Positions 40,537 through 48,770 of a stretch of 55,104 nucleotides of DNA are shown piece after piece; within the stretch, counting starts at the first letter, position 1; every line of letters begins with the position of its first letter. This DNA is from Bacillota bacterium (GTDB lineage: Bacteria > Bacillota > Sulfobacillia > JAJZYS01 > JAJYTV01), in assembly GCA_021793215.1 (NCBI GenBank), contig JAJYTE010000014.1, forward strand, positions 1-55,104, in the 5' to 3' direction. The translations under genes were made by a program, and so were the position numbers. Under the pieces are notes generated by a model, which ran no database searches, was not told where the DNA came from, and saw nothing but the letters and a program-made list of their open reading frames with translations.

Positions 40537-41802
40537 TCAGGCCGTCTCTTCCTGCTTCTTGCGTCCCTTGCGCTCCGAGGTGACCAGCAGCGGCTCCTCG
40601 TGACGCAGCACGACTTCCTTCGTGACGACGCACTTCGTCACGTCCTTGCGCGAGGGCGTGTCGAACATCACGTCCAGCATGATGTCCTCGATGATCGCCC
40701 GTAGACCGCGCGCACCGGTGTTGCGCTTGAGGGCCTCCTGCGCGATCGCGTGGATCGCGTCGTCCTTGATCTCAAGGTCCAGGCCATCGAGCTCAAAGAG
40801 CTTCTGGTACTGCTTGACGAGCGCGTTGCGCGGCTCCTGCAGGATGCGCACCAGCGCCTCCTCGTCCAACGCGTCCAGCGTCACGATGATCGGCAGGCGG
40901 CCGACGAACTCCGGAATCAGCCCGTAATGCAGGAGGTCCTCCGGCAGCACGCGCGCCAGCACCTCACCGATCCGTTCGGTCTTCGTGTGGCCGACCTCCG
41001 CGCCAAAGCCGAGGCCCTTCTTGCCGATGCGGTTCTTGATCACGCGGTCGATGCCATCGAAGGCGCCGCCGCAGATGAACAACACGTTCGTCGTGTCGAT
41101 CTGGATGAACTCCTGGTGCGGGTGCTTGCGGCCGCCCTGCGGCGGCACGGAGGCGACCGTGCCCTCCAGGATCTTCAGCAGCGCCTGCTGCACGCCCTCG
41201 CCCGAGACATCGCGCGTGATGGAGGGGTTCTCGGACTTGCGCGCGATCTTGTCGACCTCGTCGATGTAGACGATGCCCTTCTCGGCCTTCTCGACGTCGT
41301 AGTCGGCTGCCTGGATCAACTTCAGGAGGATGTTCTCGACGTCCTCGCCGACGTAGCCCGCCTCCGTCAGAGACGTCGCGTCCGCGATCGCGAACGGGAC
41401 GTTCAGGATGCGCGCCAGGGTCTGCAGCATGTACGTCTTGCCGGAGCCCGTGGGCCCCATCATGATCAGGTTCGACTTCTGCAGTTCGACGTCGTCGATC
41501 TTCGAGCCGAGGTTGATCCGCTTGTAATGGTTGTAGACGGCCACGGAGAGGGTGCGTTTCGCGCGCTCCTGCCCGATCACGTACTGGTCCAGGATCGACT
41601 TGATCTCGGCCGGCTTGGGGATGTTCTTGAGTTCGACCTCGACGTCGTCGCCCAGTTCCTCGTCGATGATCTCCGAGCACAGTTCAATGCACTCGTCGCA
41701 GATGTACACGCCTGGGCCCGCGATCAGGCGCTTCACCTGATCCTGGAACTTTCCGCAGAAGGAGCACTTCAGCTGGCCCTTCTCGTCGGTGAACTTAAAC
41801 AT
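40537..41802 (-). CDS. clpX: ClpX ATPase subunit of ClpXP
   Basis: Unfoldase that feeds substrates to ClpP. The 421 residues start [18 protein letters not shown] (ATG 41802, eight bases after GGGGG), with the C4 zinc finger (CSFC ... CDEC), [11 protein letters not shown] (Walker A), the GYVGEDVE pore loop, [13 protein letters not shown] (Walker B), the IGF-like loop ([10 protein letters not shown]) for ClpP docking, and [19 protein letters not shown] at the C-terminus. Follows clpP by 16 bases. Confidence 0.97.
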   Translation of the reverse strand: MFKFTDEKGQLKCSFCGKFQDQVKRLIAGPGVYICDECIELCSEIIDEELGDDVEVELKNIPKPAEIKSILDQYVIGQERAKRTLSVAVYNHYKRINLGSKIDDVELQKSNLIMMGPTGSGKTYMLQTLARILNVPFAIADATSLTEAGYVGEDVENILLKLIQAADYDVEKAEKGIVYIDEVDKIARKSENPSITRDVSGEGVQQALLKILEGTVASVPPQGGRKHPHQEFIQIDTTNVLFICGGAFDGIDRVIKNRIGKKGLGFGAEVGHTKTERIGEVLARVLPEDLLHYGLIPEFVGRLPIIVTLDALDEEALVRILQEPRNALVKQYQKLFELDGLDLEIKDDAIHAIAQEALKRNTGARGLRAIIEDIMLDVMFDTPSRKDVTKCVVTKEVVLRHEEPLLVTSERKGRKKQEETA

Positions 41803-41818
41803 CCGCGACACCCCCTTG

Positions 41819-42430
41819 TTAGCGGGATGGACTCTTGACGTCCCGAGAGGTGATCACCTCGTCGATCAGTCCGTACTCCTTCGCTTCCTCCGCCGACATG
41901 AACTTGTCGCGGTCGGTGTCCTTGTAGATCTCCTCCACCGGGCGCCCCGTGTGGCGCGCCAGGATCTGGCTGGTGACCTCCTTGATCTTCAGCAGCTCGC
42001 GCGTGAAGATCTCGATGTCGCTAGCCTTGCCGGGAGGTCCGCCGCCTACGCCCGCCTGATGGATCATCACGCGGGAGTTCGGCAGCGCGAAGCGCTTCCC
42101 CTTCGCGCCTCCGGCCAGCAGCAGGGCCGCCATGCTCGCGGCCTGGCCGACGCAAATCGTGGAGACGTCGGCGCGGATGTACTGCATGGTATCGTATATG
42201 CCCAGGCCTGCGTCCACGACACCGCCCGGTGAGTTGATGTAGATGTGCACGTCCTTCTCGGGGTCCTCGCTCTCGAGAAACAAAAGCTGTGCGACGACGA
42301 GGTTGGCCACCTGGTCGTCGATCGGCGACCCGAGGAAGATGATCCGCTCCTTGAGCAGGCGCGAGTAGATGTCGTAGGCGCGTTCTCCGCGATTCGTCTG
42401 CTCGACGACCATCGGCACCATGTAGCCCAT
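41819..42430 (-). CDS. clpP: ClpP protease subunit
   Basis: Self-compartmentalised serine protease, 203 residues. Catalytic Ser99 in [14 protein letters not shown], His124 in NSRVMIHQ, and the aspartate in the [14 protein letters not shown] segment are all present, as is [15 protein letters not shown] precedes the ATG by about seven bases. It lies between tig and clpX. There is no propeptide beyond a few residues. Confidence 0.97.
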   Translation of the reverse strand: MGYMVPMVVEQTNRGERAYDIYSRLLKERIIFLGSPIDDQVANLVVAQLLFLESEDPEKDVHIYINSPGGVVDAGLGIYDTMQYIRADVSTICVGQAASMAALLLAGGAKGKRFALPNSRVMIHQAGVGGGPPGKASDIEIFTRELLKIKEVTSQILARHTGRPVEEIYKDTDRDKFMSAEEAKEYGLIDEVITSRDVKSPSR

Positions 42431-42451
42431 TGGTTCCCTCTCCTTCGCGGC

Positions 42452-43699
42452 CTACTCGACTTGCGGCTGTTCGGCTTCGGCCGCCGGCGGCTGGGGCTGG
42501 GACTCCTCGGGCTCGGGCGCCGTCGGCTCCTCACCCAAGTTGCCCAAAAACGAACGAAGCTTCTCGTCGAGGAGTATGCCGTAGAGCGACTGGAGTTCAC
42601 GGTCACCGAACTTCTGACCCTGCCCGTTCCCCTCGAGCGCGCGCCGGGCGGCATCGAACTCCGCCTGGGTCAGCGCGATCCCCTCCGCCTCCATCAGTTT
42701 GCCCACGACGATCTTGGCGCGAACGCGCTCGCCCGCTTCCTTGCGCATCTGCTCGTCCGGATCGCCGTGGTCGTGGGCCGCCTCGCCGTAGCGCTCGTGC
42801 AGCAGCGAGTGCGCCTCGCGCTCGACGAGGGCTTCGGGGATGCGAACCTCCGCCTCCTGGATCACCCGGTCCAGCAGCGCGGAGCGGCGCGCGTTCTCCG
42901 CAGCGCGATCCGCCTCGGCGCGCAGAGCATTCGCGAGCCCCTCGCGCATCTCCTTCAGGTCCTTATGCCCATGCTCCTGCGCGAACGCGTCGTCCGCCTG
43001 CGGCAGCTCGAGCGTGCGCACGTCGTCGATCACGACGCGGCCCGTCTTTTCGCTCTGTGCACCCTCGAGCGGCACCTGGCGCTCGTCGCCGACCTTCGCG
43101 CCCAGGAGCGCGTCGCGCAGTTCCGGGAATGCCCGGTCGAGCGCGATCTGGGTGCGCGGGATGACGGCCGGGGCACCTGCATCGTCGATGTACGTTCCGC
43201 TCAGCTCGACGACGGACTCGGGACCGACCACCTCGCTCGGCACGAGCGTCGCGTGGGCCCGGCGCTCCTCCTCGAGCGCGCGGTCGATGTCCTCCTCCGG
43301 AACGTCCTGCGCCGCCGCCGCCTCCCGCGGGTAGGCGCGGTAGTCCGGCAGTGCGACCTCCGGCTCAAGCAGCACGCGCGCCTTGACCCGCACTCCCTCG
43401 TCGGCCGGCTCGATCTCCTCGATCTGCCCATCCTCGTAGGGGTGCAGCTCCAGCTGCTCGATCGCCTCGCTGTACACCTGCGGCACGAGGTCCTGCAGGG
43501 CGTCCTCGTAGAGGCGCTGCGTGCCGTAGGCGCGCTCGACGATCGGACGCGGCGCCCGGCCGGGACGGAACCCGGGCACGTTCACGCGCTTCGCGATCTT
43601 GCGGTACGCTTCGTCCAATGCGCCCTGCAACCGGTCCTGCTCCACGGCGATCGTGACGCGAACCTCGTCTTCGTTCAGTTTCTCCAGCTCGACCTGCAC
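42452..43699 (-). CDS. tig: Trigger factor
   Basis: Ribosome-associated chaperone and prolyl isomerase of 415 residues: ribosome-binding domain with the GFRPGRAPRPIVE signature, an FKBP-type central domain (VVELSGTYIDDAG ... LLGAKVGDERQVPL) and the helical C-terminal arms ending in an acidic, proline-rich tail. GTG start at 43699 lies seven bases after GGAAGAGG; another GTG two codons upstream is too close to it. Confidence 0.95.
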   Translation of the reverse strand: MQVELEKLNEDEVRVTIAVEQDRLQGALDEAYRKIAKRVNVPGFRPGRAPRPIVERAYGTQRLYEDALQDLVPQVYSEAIEQLELHPYEDGQIEEIEPADEGVRVKARVLLEPEVALPDYRAYPREAAAAQDVPEEDIDRALEEERRAHATLVPSEVVGPESVVELSGTYIDDAGAPAVIPRTQIALDRAFPELRDALLGAKVGDERQVPLEGAQSEKTGRVVIDDVRTLELPQADDAFAQEHGHKDLKEMREGLANALRAEADRAAENARRSALLDRVIQEAEVRIPEALVEREAHSLLHERYGEAAHDHGDPDEQMRKEAGERVRAKIVVGKLMEAEGIALTQAEFDAARRALEGNGQGQKFGDRELQSLYGILLDEKLRSFLGNLGEEPTAPEPEESQPQPPAAEAEQPQVE

Positions 43700-43722
43700 G
43701 TCCACACCTCTTCCAACTGATA

Positions 43723-43746
43723 GGGCCGGACGGCAGTGTCCGGCCC
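43723..43746 (-). terminator. Hairpin between the tRNA cluster and tig
   Basis: Inverted repeat gggccggac / gtccggccc with a six-base loop on the minus strand, 37 bases downstream of tRNA-Gly and 24 bases upstream of the tig start. It could end the tRNA transcript, with tig transcription arising by read-through; no separate tig promoter is evident. Confidence 0.55.
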
Positions 43747-43782
43747 GAGCTGGGCGACCCTCGGCCATCGCCCGACAAAATT

Positions 43783-43857
43783 TGGAGCGGAAGACGGGAT
43801 TCGAACCCGCGACCTTCGCCTTGGCAAGGCGACGCTCTACCACTGAGCCACTTCCGC
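43783..43857 (-). tRNA. tRNA-Gly (anticodon GCC)
   Basis: Cloverleaf with acceptor GCGGAAG/CTTCCGC, anticodon stem TCGCC/GGCGA, loop TTGCCAA (anticodon GCC), T-arm GCGGG/CCCGT and encoded CCA. Last of five tRNA genes in the cluster. Confidence 0.96.
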
Positions 43858-43862
43858 AAACC

Positions 43863-43947
43863 TGGTGCGGGCGGAGAGACTCGAACTCTCACGGGTGTCC
43901 CCATGGGATCCTAAGTCCCACGCGTCTACCATTCCGCCACGCCCGCC
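43863..43947 (-). tRNA. tRNA-Leu (anticodon TAG)
   Basis: Class II tRNA with a long variable arm (TGGGGACACCCG). Acceptor GGCGGGC, anticodon stem TGGGA/TCCCA, loop CTTAGGA (anticodon TAG), encoded CCA. Confidence 0.95.
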
Positions 43948-43948
43948 T

Positions 43949-44024
43949 TGGTGGGCCATGATGGATTCGAACCATCGACGCCCCGCTTAAAAGGCGGGCG
44001 CTCTAACCACTGAGCTAATGGCCC
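43949..44024 (-). tRNA. tRNA-Lys (anticodon TTT)
   Basis: Acceptor GGGCCAT/ATGGCCC, anticodon stem CCCGC/GCGGG, loop CTTTTAA (anticodon TTT), T-arm with TTCGAAT, encoded CCA. Confidence 0.96.
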
Positions 44025-44029
44025 AAACT

Positions 44030-44105
44030 TGGTTGGGGCGGTAGGACTCGAACCTACGCATGCGGGATCCAAAGTCCCGTGCCTTACCAGCTTGGCGACG
44101 CCCCA
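44030..44105 (-). tRNA. tRNA-Gln (anticodon TTG)
   Basis: Starts TGGGGCG as usual for tRNA-Gln, anticodon stem CGGGA/TCCCG, loop CTTTGGA (anticodon TTG), T-arm TAGG/CCTA and encoded CCA. Confidence 0.96.
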
Positions 44106-44131
44106 GCGTCGGCGGAAACCCACACGAAAAA

Positions 44132-44209
44132 TGGGGTGAATGAGGGGACTCGAACCCCCGACCCCCAGGGCCACAGCCTGGTGCTCTAACCAACTGAGCT
44201 ACATTCACC
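44132..44209 (-). tRNA. tRNA-His (anticodon GTG)
   Basis: Has the extra 5' G (position -1) opposite C73 that marks tRNA-His, acceptor GTGAATG/CATTCAC, anticodon stem CCAGG/CCTGG, loop CTGTGGC (anticodon GTG) and encoded CCA. First gene of the cluster. Confidence 0.96.
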
Positions 44210-44222
44210 GAGTCGCGTAAGG

Positions 44223-44251
44223 ATTTTAGCATTGGGTCCGCGCGCAGTCAA
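44223..44251 (-). promoter_or_regulatory. sigma-A promoter of the five-tRNA cluster
   Basis: TTGACT (44251-44246) and TAAAAT (44228-44223) with a 17-base spacer on the minus strand; the -10 ends 14 bases before tRNA-His. It lies between murI and the tRNAs and may also drive tig-clpP-clpX by read-through. Confidence 0.88.
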
Positions 44252-44266
44252 CGAAGCGCAAACCCG

Positions 44267-45040
44267 CTACGCGCCCAGCGCGGGAGGTTTGATGCGCGCG
44301 ATGCGCGCCTGCTTGTACACCTCGGGCAACTCCAGCGCGAAACGGCGCGCGAGCGCGTCCGCGTCGCCGGTCGTCACGCAGCGCACGCGGCCGTGCCCGC
44401 TGCGCGGCGGAAGTTCCGCCGTGAGACGGTCGGCGAGCGCCTCGCCCGGATCGAGCAGGGTCGCCCACGGCGAGATCAGCTCGCGCAGCACACGCTCGAA
44501 GTGCGGCAGGTGGGTGCACCCGAGGATCACGACGTCCGCGCCGGTCGCGCGCACTTTCGCCAAGGGGGCGCTCGCCTCTCGCTCGACGTCGCAGTCGCTC
44601 GCGCCGCCGATCTCCGCAAGCGCGATCAGTTCGGGGCAGGCCACCTCCTCGACGCGGGCCTGTACAGCTTGGCGGTACGCGTGGGTTCGGCACGTGTTCG
44701 TCGTCGCGAGCACGCCGACGACGCCGCGTTTCGACCGCTCGGCGGCCTGGGCCGCGACGTCCGCGATCACGCCGTACGTTGGGCCTGTGAAGGCGCTGCG
44801 CGCCTCGGCGAGTGCGAGTGCGCTCGCCGTGTTGCAGGCGAGGACAAGCGCCTGCGCGCCCTCCTGGCGAGCGTACGCGGCGAACGCCGCGACGTCCCTG
44901 CGCACGTCGGCCGCGGGCCGGTCGCCGTACGGGAAGTGCGCCTGATCGCTGAGGTAGAGGTAGTCCCGCTGCGGCATCCGGCGCCAGAGCGAACCGAGGA
45001 CCGTGAGGCCACCGATGCCGGAGTCGAAGAGCGCGATCAC
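44267..45040 (-). CDS. murI: Glutamate racemase
   Basis: Makes D-glutamate for peptidoglycan. The 257 residues show FDSGIGGLTVL, PYGDR, the two catalytic cysteines in LACNTASA and LGCTHLPH, and LLDPGEALADRL. Start GTG at 45040. It ends just before the tRNA promoter and is divergent from the SDR gene. Confidence 0.95.
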   Translation of the reverse strand: MIALFDSGIGGLTVLGSLWRRMPQRDYLYLSDQAHFPYGDRPAADVRRDVAAFAAYARQEGAQALVLACNTASALALAEARSAFTGPTYGVIADVAAQAAERSKRGVVGVLATTNTCRTHAYRQAVQARVEEVACPELIALAEIGGASDCDVEREASAPLAKVRATGADVVILGCTHLPHFERVLRELISPWATLLDPGEALADRLTAELPPRSGHGRVRCVTTGDADALARRFALELPEVYKQARIARIKPPALGA

Positions 45041-45119
45041 GCGGAAACCTCCCCAGGGTGTACGAGAAGGAGCGGGCCGGTGCGAACCGAAGATGCATCA
45101 TCGCATGGAGGCGATGCAC

Positions 45120-45788
45120 GTGAAACGGCACGGCGCAGCGGTGCTCGGGACGGGGCAGCTCGGGCGGGTCATGGTGGAGCGATTCGCGGCCGCGGGGTAC
45201 GAGGTGCTCGCGGTGGATCGCCGGTTGCCCGAGGATCTTCCCAAGGGCGTGCAGGCGTTCGCTGCGGACCTCGGTACGCCTGACGGCGTCGCGGCGGCCT
45301 GCGAGCGGATCGCCGCCCAACCGCTCGACGCCCTCCTCCTGACCGCGGGCGCCTACGCGGGCGGGCGCGGAATCGAGGAGACTCCGCCCGAGGAGTTCGA
45401 GCGTCTCTTCTGGATCAACGCGCGCATGCCCTTCTACGCATTGCGCCACCTTCTTCCTGCACTGCGGGCCGCGCGCGGCAGCGCGGTCGCGATCGGCGCG
45501 CTCGGCGCGCAGGACGCGCGCGCGCGCCAGGTCTCCTACAACGCGTCGAAGGCTGCGCTACATAGTATCGTACAAACGGCCGCGCAGGAACTGAAGGGCT
45601 CCGGAGCCCGGGTGAACGCGCTCTTGCCGCTGACGATCGACACGCCGTCGAACCGCGCCGCGATGCCGGGTCGCGATCCCGCGGCATGGGTCTCGCCCGC
45701 GCGGCTCGCCGATCTCGCGCTGTTCCTCTGCTCAGAGGCGGGGCGCGATGTCTCGGGCGCGCTGATCCCGGTGCGCGGCGGTAGCTGA
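45120..45788 (+). CDS. Short-chain dehydrogenase/reductase
   Basis: A 222-residue SDR with a variant nucleotide motif (AVLGTGQLGRVMVERFAAAGYEV, GTGxLG instead of TGxxxGxG), LLLTAGAYAGGRG, an alanine where the usual active-site serine stands (VAIGALGAQ), and the YxxxK pair in SYNASKAAL. The lost serine means activity should not be assumed. The overall pattern, short with an N-terminal GxGxLG, resembles dihydropteridine reductase-type SDRs. GTG start at 45120 lies eight bases after GGAGG; ATG codons at 45114 and 45102 are also in frame. Confidence 0.85.
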   Translation: MKRHGAAVLGTGQLGRVMVERFAAAGYEVLAVDRRLPEDLPKGVQAFAADLGTPDGVAAACERIAAQPLDALLLTAGAYAGGRGIEETPPEEFERLFWINARMPFYALRHLLPALRAARGSAVAIGALGAQDARARQVSYNASKAALHSIVQTAAQELKGSGARVNALLPLTIDTPSNRAAMPGRDPAAWVSPARLADLALFLCSEAGRDVSGALIPVRGGS

Positions 45789-45793
45789 GCCGC

Positions 45794-45817
45794 CTGCCGA
45801 GTCGAGCTCGACGGCAG
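45794..45817. terminator. Palindrome between convergent SDR and HAD genes
   Basis: ctgccg / cggcag arms enclose the palindrome tcgagctcga just after the SDR stop. It may serve as a terminator for the SDR gene; no T-run. Confidence 0.45.
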
Positions 45818-45889
45818 CCCTGCGGGGATGTGGCTTCCGACATCCTCTCCCGCGATCACGCGCCCGAGACGGCCCTGGCCCGTCGCGCG

Positions 45890-46540
45890 CTACTCGGCCG
45901 CCTCAAGGCCCGACGGGGTGTCCGAGAGCCGCTCGAGCGCAGCCCGCAGCGCGGGGAACTCCTCGAGCACCAGGAGCGCGCCCGCCGCGCGTAGCGCATC
46001 CCCGCCGCTCCAGCCCCAGCCAGCCCCGATCGGCAGCATCCCGGCCGCGCGCGCCGCCAGGACGTCGGTGTCCTGGTCGCCGAGGTAGGCGCCACCGCCG
46101 AGGCCGAGCCGCGCCTGGGCCAGGAGGAGCGGCTGCGGGTTCGGCTTGTGCTGCGTGGTGTCGTCTCGGCAGACGACCACTTCGAACGCCTCCGCCAGCC
46201 GGGTCTGCCGCAGTTCGAGCTCCACCGCCCAGCGCTGCTTCGACGTGACGACGCCGAGGCGATGACCTGCCTTCGCCAAGGCGTGGAGCGTCTCGGGTGC
46301 GCCCGGAAACGGCCGCACAGAGGGCAGCGCCTCGGCGTACAGCGGTTGCATGTCCTGCCAGACCGAAAGGAAGAGCGCTTCGGGAAGGCCCGCGGCCGCG
46401 CCGTCCTGGGCGACGAGGAACCGCCGGACGAACGCCGGGTCAAAAGGCAGGCCGCGCCCACGCAGGGCGGCCCCGGCGGCGTAGGCGTGCGCGGCGCTCG
46501 TGTCGAGCACCGTTCCATCGAGATCGAAGAGCGCGAGCAA
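45890..46540 (-). CDS. HAD-superfamily hydrolase (phosphoglycolate phosphatase-like)
   Basis: A 216-residue HAD phosphatase: motif I FDLDGTVLDTS at residue 5, an alpha-helical cap, motif II VVTSKQR, motif III lysine in QHKPNPQPL and motif IV GDQDTDVLAA. This set matches the Gph/PpaX group; the substrate is not determined by sequence. TTG start at 46540. Confidence 0.88.
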   Translation of the reverse strand: MLALFDLDGTVLDTSAAHAYAAGAALRGRGLPFDPAFVRRFLVAQDGAAAGLPEALFLSVWQDMQPLYAEALPSVRPFPGAPETLHALAKAGHRLGVVTSKQRWAVELELRQTRLAEAFEVVVCRDDTTQHKPNPQPLLLAQARLGLGGGAYLGDQDTDVLAARAAGMLPIGAGWGWSGGDALRAAGALLVLEEFPALRAALERLSDTPSGLEAAE

Positions 46541-46643
46541 TCGAAGCCCCCCCGTTCCTGGCCTACAGTTCGCGCCCCGTCCCGACTACCCTCCCGGAAG
46601 GAGTCGTGGACGCGGGCGCCAAACTTGATCTGCAAGGGAGGCC

Positions 46644-47225
46644 GTCACTGCGGACGCCGACGAAACCCGCCCCGCGGCCGAGAACCTCAAGCGCCTGCGC
46701 GCAAACCTCGCGCCCCGCGTCTCCCTGCCGGCCGGCCGTCCGTCGGCCGTCCTCGTCCTTCTGTACCCGGATGCCGCCGACCTGCGGATCCTGCTGACGC
46801 GCCGCACCGACGACCTCGACCACCACAAGGGACAGATCAGCTTCCCCGGGGGCTCATGCGACGCGTCCGACGCCGACCACTGGGCGACCGCGCTGCGCGA
46901 GGCGCGCGAGGAGGTCGGGCTCTCGGAAGCACCGGAGCGCCTCGGCTGCCTGCCCGCCCAGTTCATCCCGGTATCCGGCTTCGCGATCGCTCCCTGCGTC
47001 GGCTTCCTTCCTCATTCTCCGTCCGTCCGCGCAGCCAGCGGCGAGGTGGCTGCGATCCTCGAGCCACCGCTCCAGGAGCTCTGGTCGCTCGAGGGCTGGG
47101 AGGACATCGCCACCCCGGCGGGCGGCGTGTGGCGCATGCCGGTCTACCCCTGGCGCGGCAACCGCATCTGGGGCGCGACGGCGCGCATGCTGCACACGCT
47201 GCGACGCGCGCTTGAGTCGCAGTAG
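46644..47225 (+). CDS. Nudix hydrolase (CoA pyrophosphatase-like), no standard start codon
   Basis: An open frame from 46629 to the stop at 47223-47225 encodes about 193 residues of a Nudix protein. LLTRRTDDLDHHKGQISFPG, typical of the YeaB/NUDT7 CoA pyrophosphatase group, precedes a complete Nudix box: GGSCDASDADHWATALREAR followed by EEVGL. The later region continues PVSGFAIAPCVGFLP and ends in IWGATARMLHTLRRAL, also typical. Upstream, ENLKRLRANL is the usual first helix. No ATG, GTG or TTG exists in frame before residue about 135; a TGA closes the frame at 46626. GGGAGG at 46636-46641 is well placed for a start around 46644-46650 (GTC, ACT, GCG). Either a rare start codon is used or the start has been mutated. 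The coordinates begin at the GTC. Confidence 0.75.
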   Translation, partial: VTADADETRPAAENLKRLRANLAPRVSLPAGRPSAVLVLLYPDAADLRILLTRRTDDLDHHKGQISFPGGSCDASDADHWATALREAREEVGLSEAPERLGCLPAQFIPVSGFAIAPCVGFLPHSPSVRAASGEVAAILEPPLQELWSLEGWEDIATPAGGVWRMPVYPWRGNRIWGATARMLHTLRRALESQ

Positions 47226-47226
47226 A

Positions 47227-48153
47227 TCAGTAGCCGCGCGCGCGGTCGACGAGGCCCATGAGCGCCTCGTCGGCGAGGTAGCGGCGCAGGTTCTCGGCGG
47301 CGAACGCGCCGACGCGCTCGAACTCGCTGGGCCCAGAGCAGTGGGCCGAGAGGTAGCAGTTCGCGAGGTCCCAGAGCGGGCTCTTCTCCGGCAGGGGCTC
47401 CTCGCGGAACACATCGAGTTGGGCGAAGGCGGGATGGCCGGCACGCAGCCCATCCGCGAGCGCATCCTCGTCGAGCGCGTTGCCCCGGCCGACGTTGATC
47501 AGGATCGAGCCCTCCGGCATCGCCTGGAACTCCCGCGCACCGAATAGGCCGTCGGTGGCCGGCGTCGCCGGAAGGACGAGCACCAGGTTCTCGACGCCCG
47601 CCGCGAACTCGCGCGCTTCGTTCGGCAGGAAGTGGCGGTCGACGATCGCCGCCTGCGCACCGCTGCGGCTGAGTCCCCAGACCTCCATCCCGAAGGCGCG
47701 GCCGACGGCGACGATCTCCCGACCGATCGCGCCGAGGCCGGCGACGCCCAGACGCTGCCCGCGCAGCGGCTGGGCCATGACCTTCTGCCAGCGGCGCTCC
47801 TGCTGCATGCTGCGTATCTTGAAGACGTCTCGGCGGATCGCGAGCAGGAAGGCGAAGACGTGCTCGGTCATCAGCGAGCTGAACGCGCCGACGATGCGCG
47901 TCAGCGCGACGTCCTCCGGCAGCGCGCGCACCACCTTGTCGACGCCAGCGCCAAGCCACTGCACCCAGCGGAGGTTGGGCATGCGCGAGGCGAGGTCCGC
48001 GGGCAGTCCCCAGGAGATGACGATCTCGGCATCGAGGTGCGCCATCGCCTCCTGGCGCGTCGACGCGGACGCGATTTCCATGTCCGGAGCCACTTTGTGC
48101 AGGATCGGAAGGTACTTGGCGGCATCGGCCGCGTAGACGAGAATTCGCGCCAA
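47227..48153 (-). CDS. D-2-hydroxyacid dehydrogenase (GhrA-like)
   Basis: A 308-residue NAD(P)-dependent dehydrogenase: WVQWLGAGVDKVV, RGQRLGVAGLGAIGREIVAVGRAFG (Rossmann GxGxxG), INVGRGNALDEDAL (Arg), DVFREEPLP (Glu) and SAHCSG in which a conserved His precedes Cys. The family acts on glyoxylate or hydroxypyruvate; the substrate here is unknown. TTG start at 48153 without a strong ribosome binding site. It converges with the Nudix gene, one base apart. A second member of the family is at 33529-34518, only distantly similar. Confidence 0.88.
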   Translation of the reverse strand: MARILVYAADAAKYLPILHKVAPDMEIASASTRQEAMAHLDAEIVISWGLPADLASRMPNLRWVQWLGAGVDKVVRALPEDVALTRIVGAFSSLMTEHVFAFLLAIRRDVFKIRSMQQERRWQKVMAQPLRGQRLGVAGLGAIGREIVAVGRAFGMEVWGLSRSGAQAAIVDRHFLPNEAREFAAGVENLVLVLPATPATDGLFGAREFQAMPEGSILINVGRGNALDEDALADGLRAGHPAFAQLDVFREEPLPEKSPLWDLANCYLSAHCSGPSEFERVGAFAAENLRRYLADEALMGLVDRARGY

Positions 48154-48718
48154 ATCTGACGGCCGACGGCACGGCGCCGCGGCCCCGGCCCCCTTTCTGT
48201 CCCCGCCCGCGCCCCAGTCGTTGGGGGGAGAGGGGCAGGATGTTCAGTTCGCAAGGGTGCGGAAGGCTTCCTTCAAGGCACAACGCCAACGCACAACGCA
48301 CAACGCAGAGCACGCACGCCACCATGCGCGTGCAGCCCGGAGTCACCCCCGGGCCGGAGGGCGCGCAGCCGCGCCTTGCGGCGCCAGGGTGCGTGCACCG
48401 CCACCTGCTGGTGGATGCGGCCTTCGTCTGCCCGCAGCGCGGTGGCGCGAGTCCGCGCCCCGGGGCGTCTCGGCGCGATCGTGCACCGACACCCGCGGAC
48501 CGCCCGCGCCCGAACTCGCGATGGGCGCAGGGCTCCGCCTACGCGTTCGCGACGGCGACCAGATCCGGCTGCTGCGTGAGGCCCCCGCTCCGAGGCGCCC
48601 TGCCAGATGGCGTATGCGGGGAAGGTCAGAGAAGTGCGCGCGCGCTGCGCCCCGCATCTCGCGGCATCCGCCGCCACTCCTTGGTCCGTTCGGACAGGGC
48701 CCGTGGGCTGGGCGGCTC
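48154..48718. other. Non-coding or degenerate stretch upstream of aspA
   Basis: About 560 bases with no gene I can support. It contains a short tandem run of acaacgc-type units (48280-48307). From about 48330 to 48650 very GC-rich sequence is open in several frames on both strands; none gives a recognisable protein. A decayed gene is possible. Confidence 0.4.
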
Positions 48719-48727
48719 TGCTATAAT
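48719..48727 (+). promoter_or_regulatory. Extended -10 promoter of the aspA gene
   Basis: TGC directly followed by a perfect TATAAT (48722-48727), 44 bases before the ATG. No good -35 hexamer at 16-18 bases. Confidence 0.65.
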
Positions 48728-48770
48728 GCCTGTGGTCTTGACCTCGGAACGAGCGCAGGAGGAATGCAGC

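Noticed and set aside
48280-48307. Tandem acaacgc-type units as a possible CRISPR or VNTR
   Set aside because: Units are only about 7 bases, contiguous and imperfect, with no spacers and no cas genes nearby.
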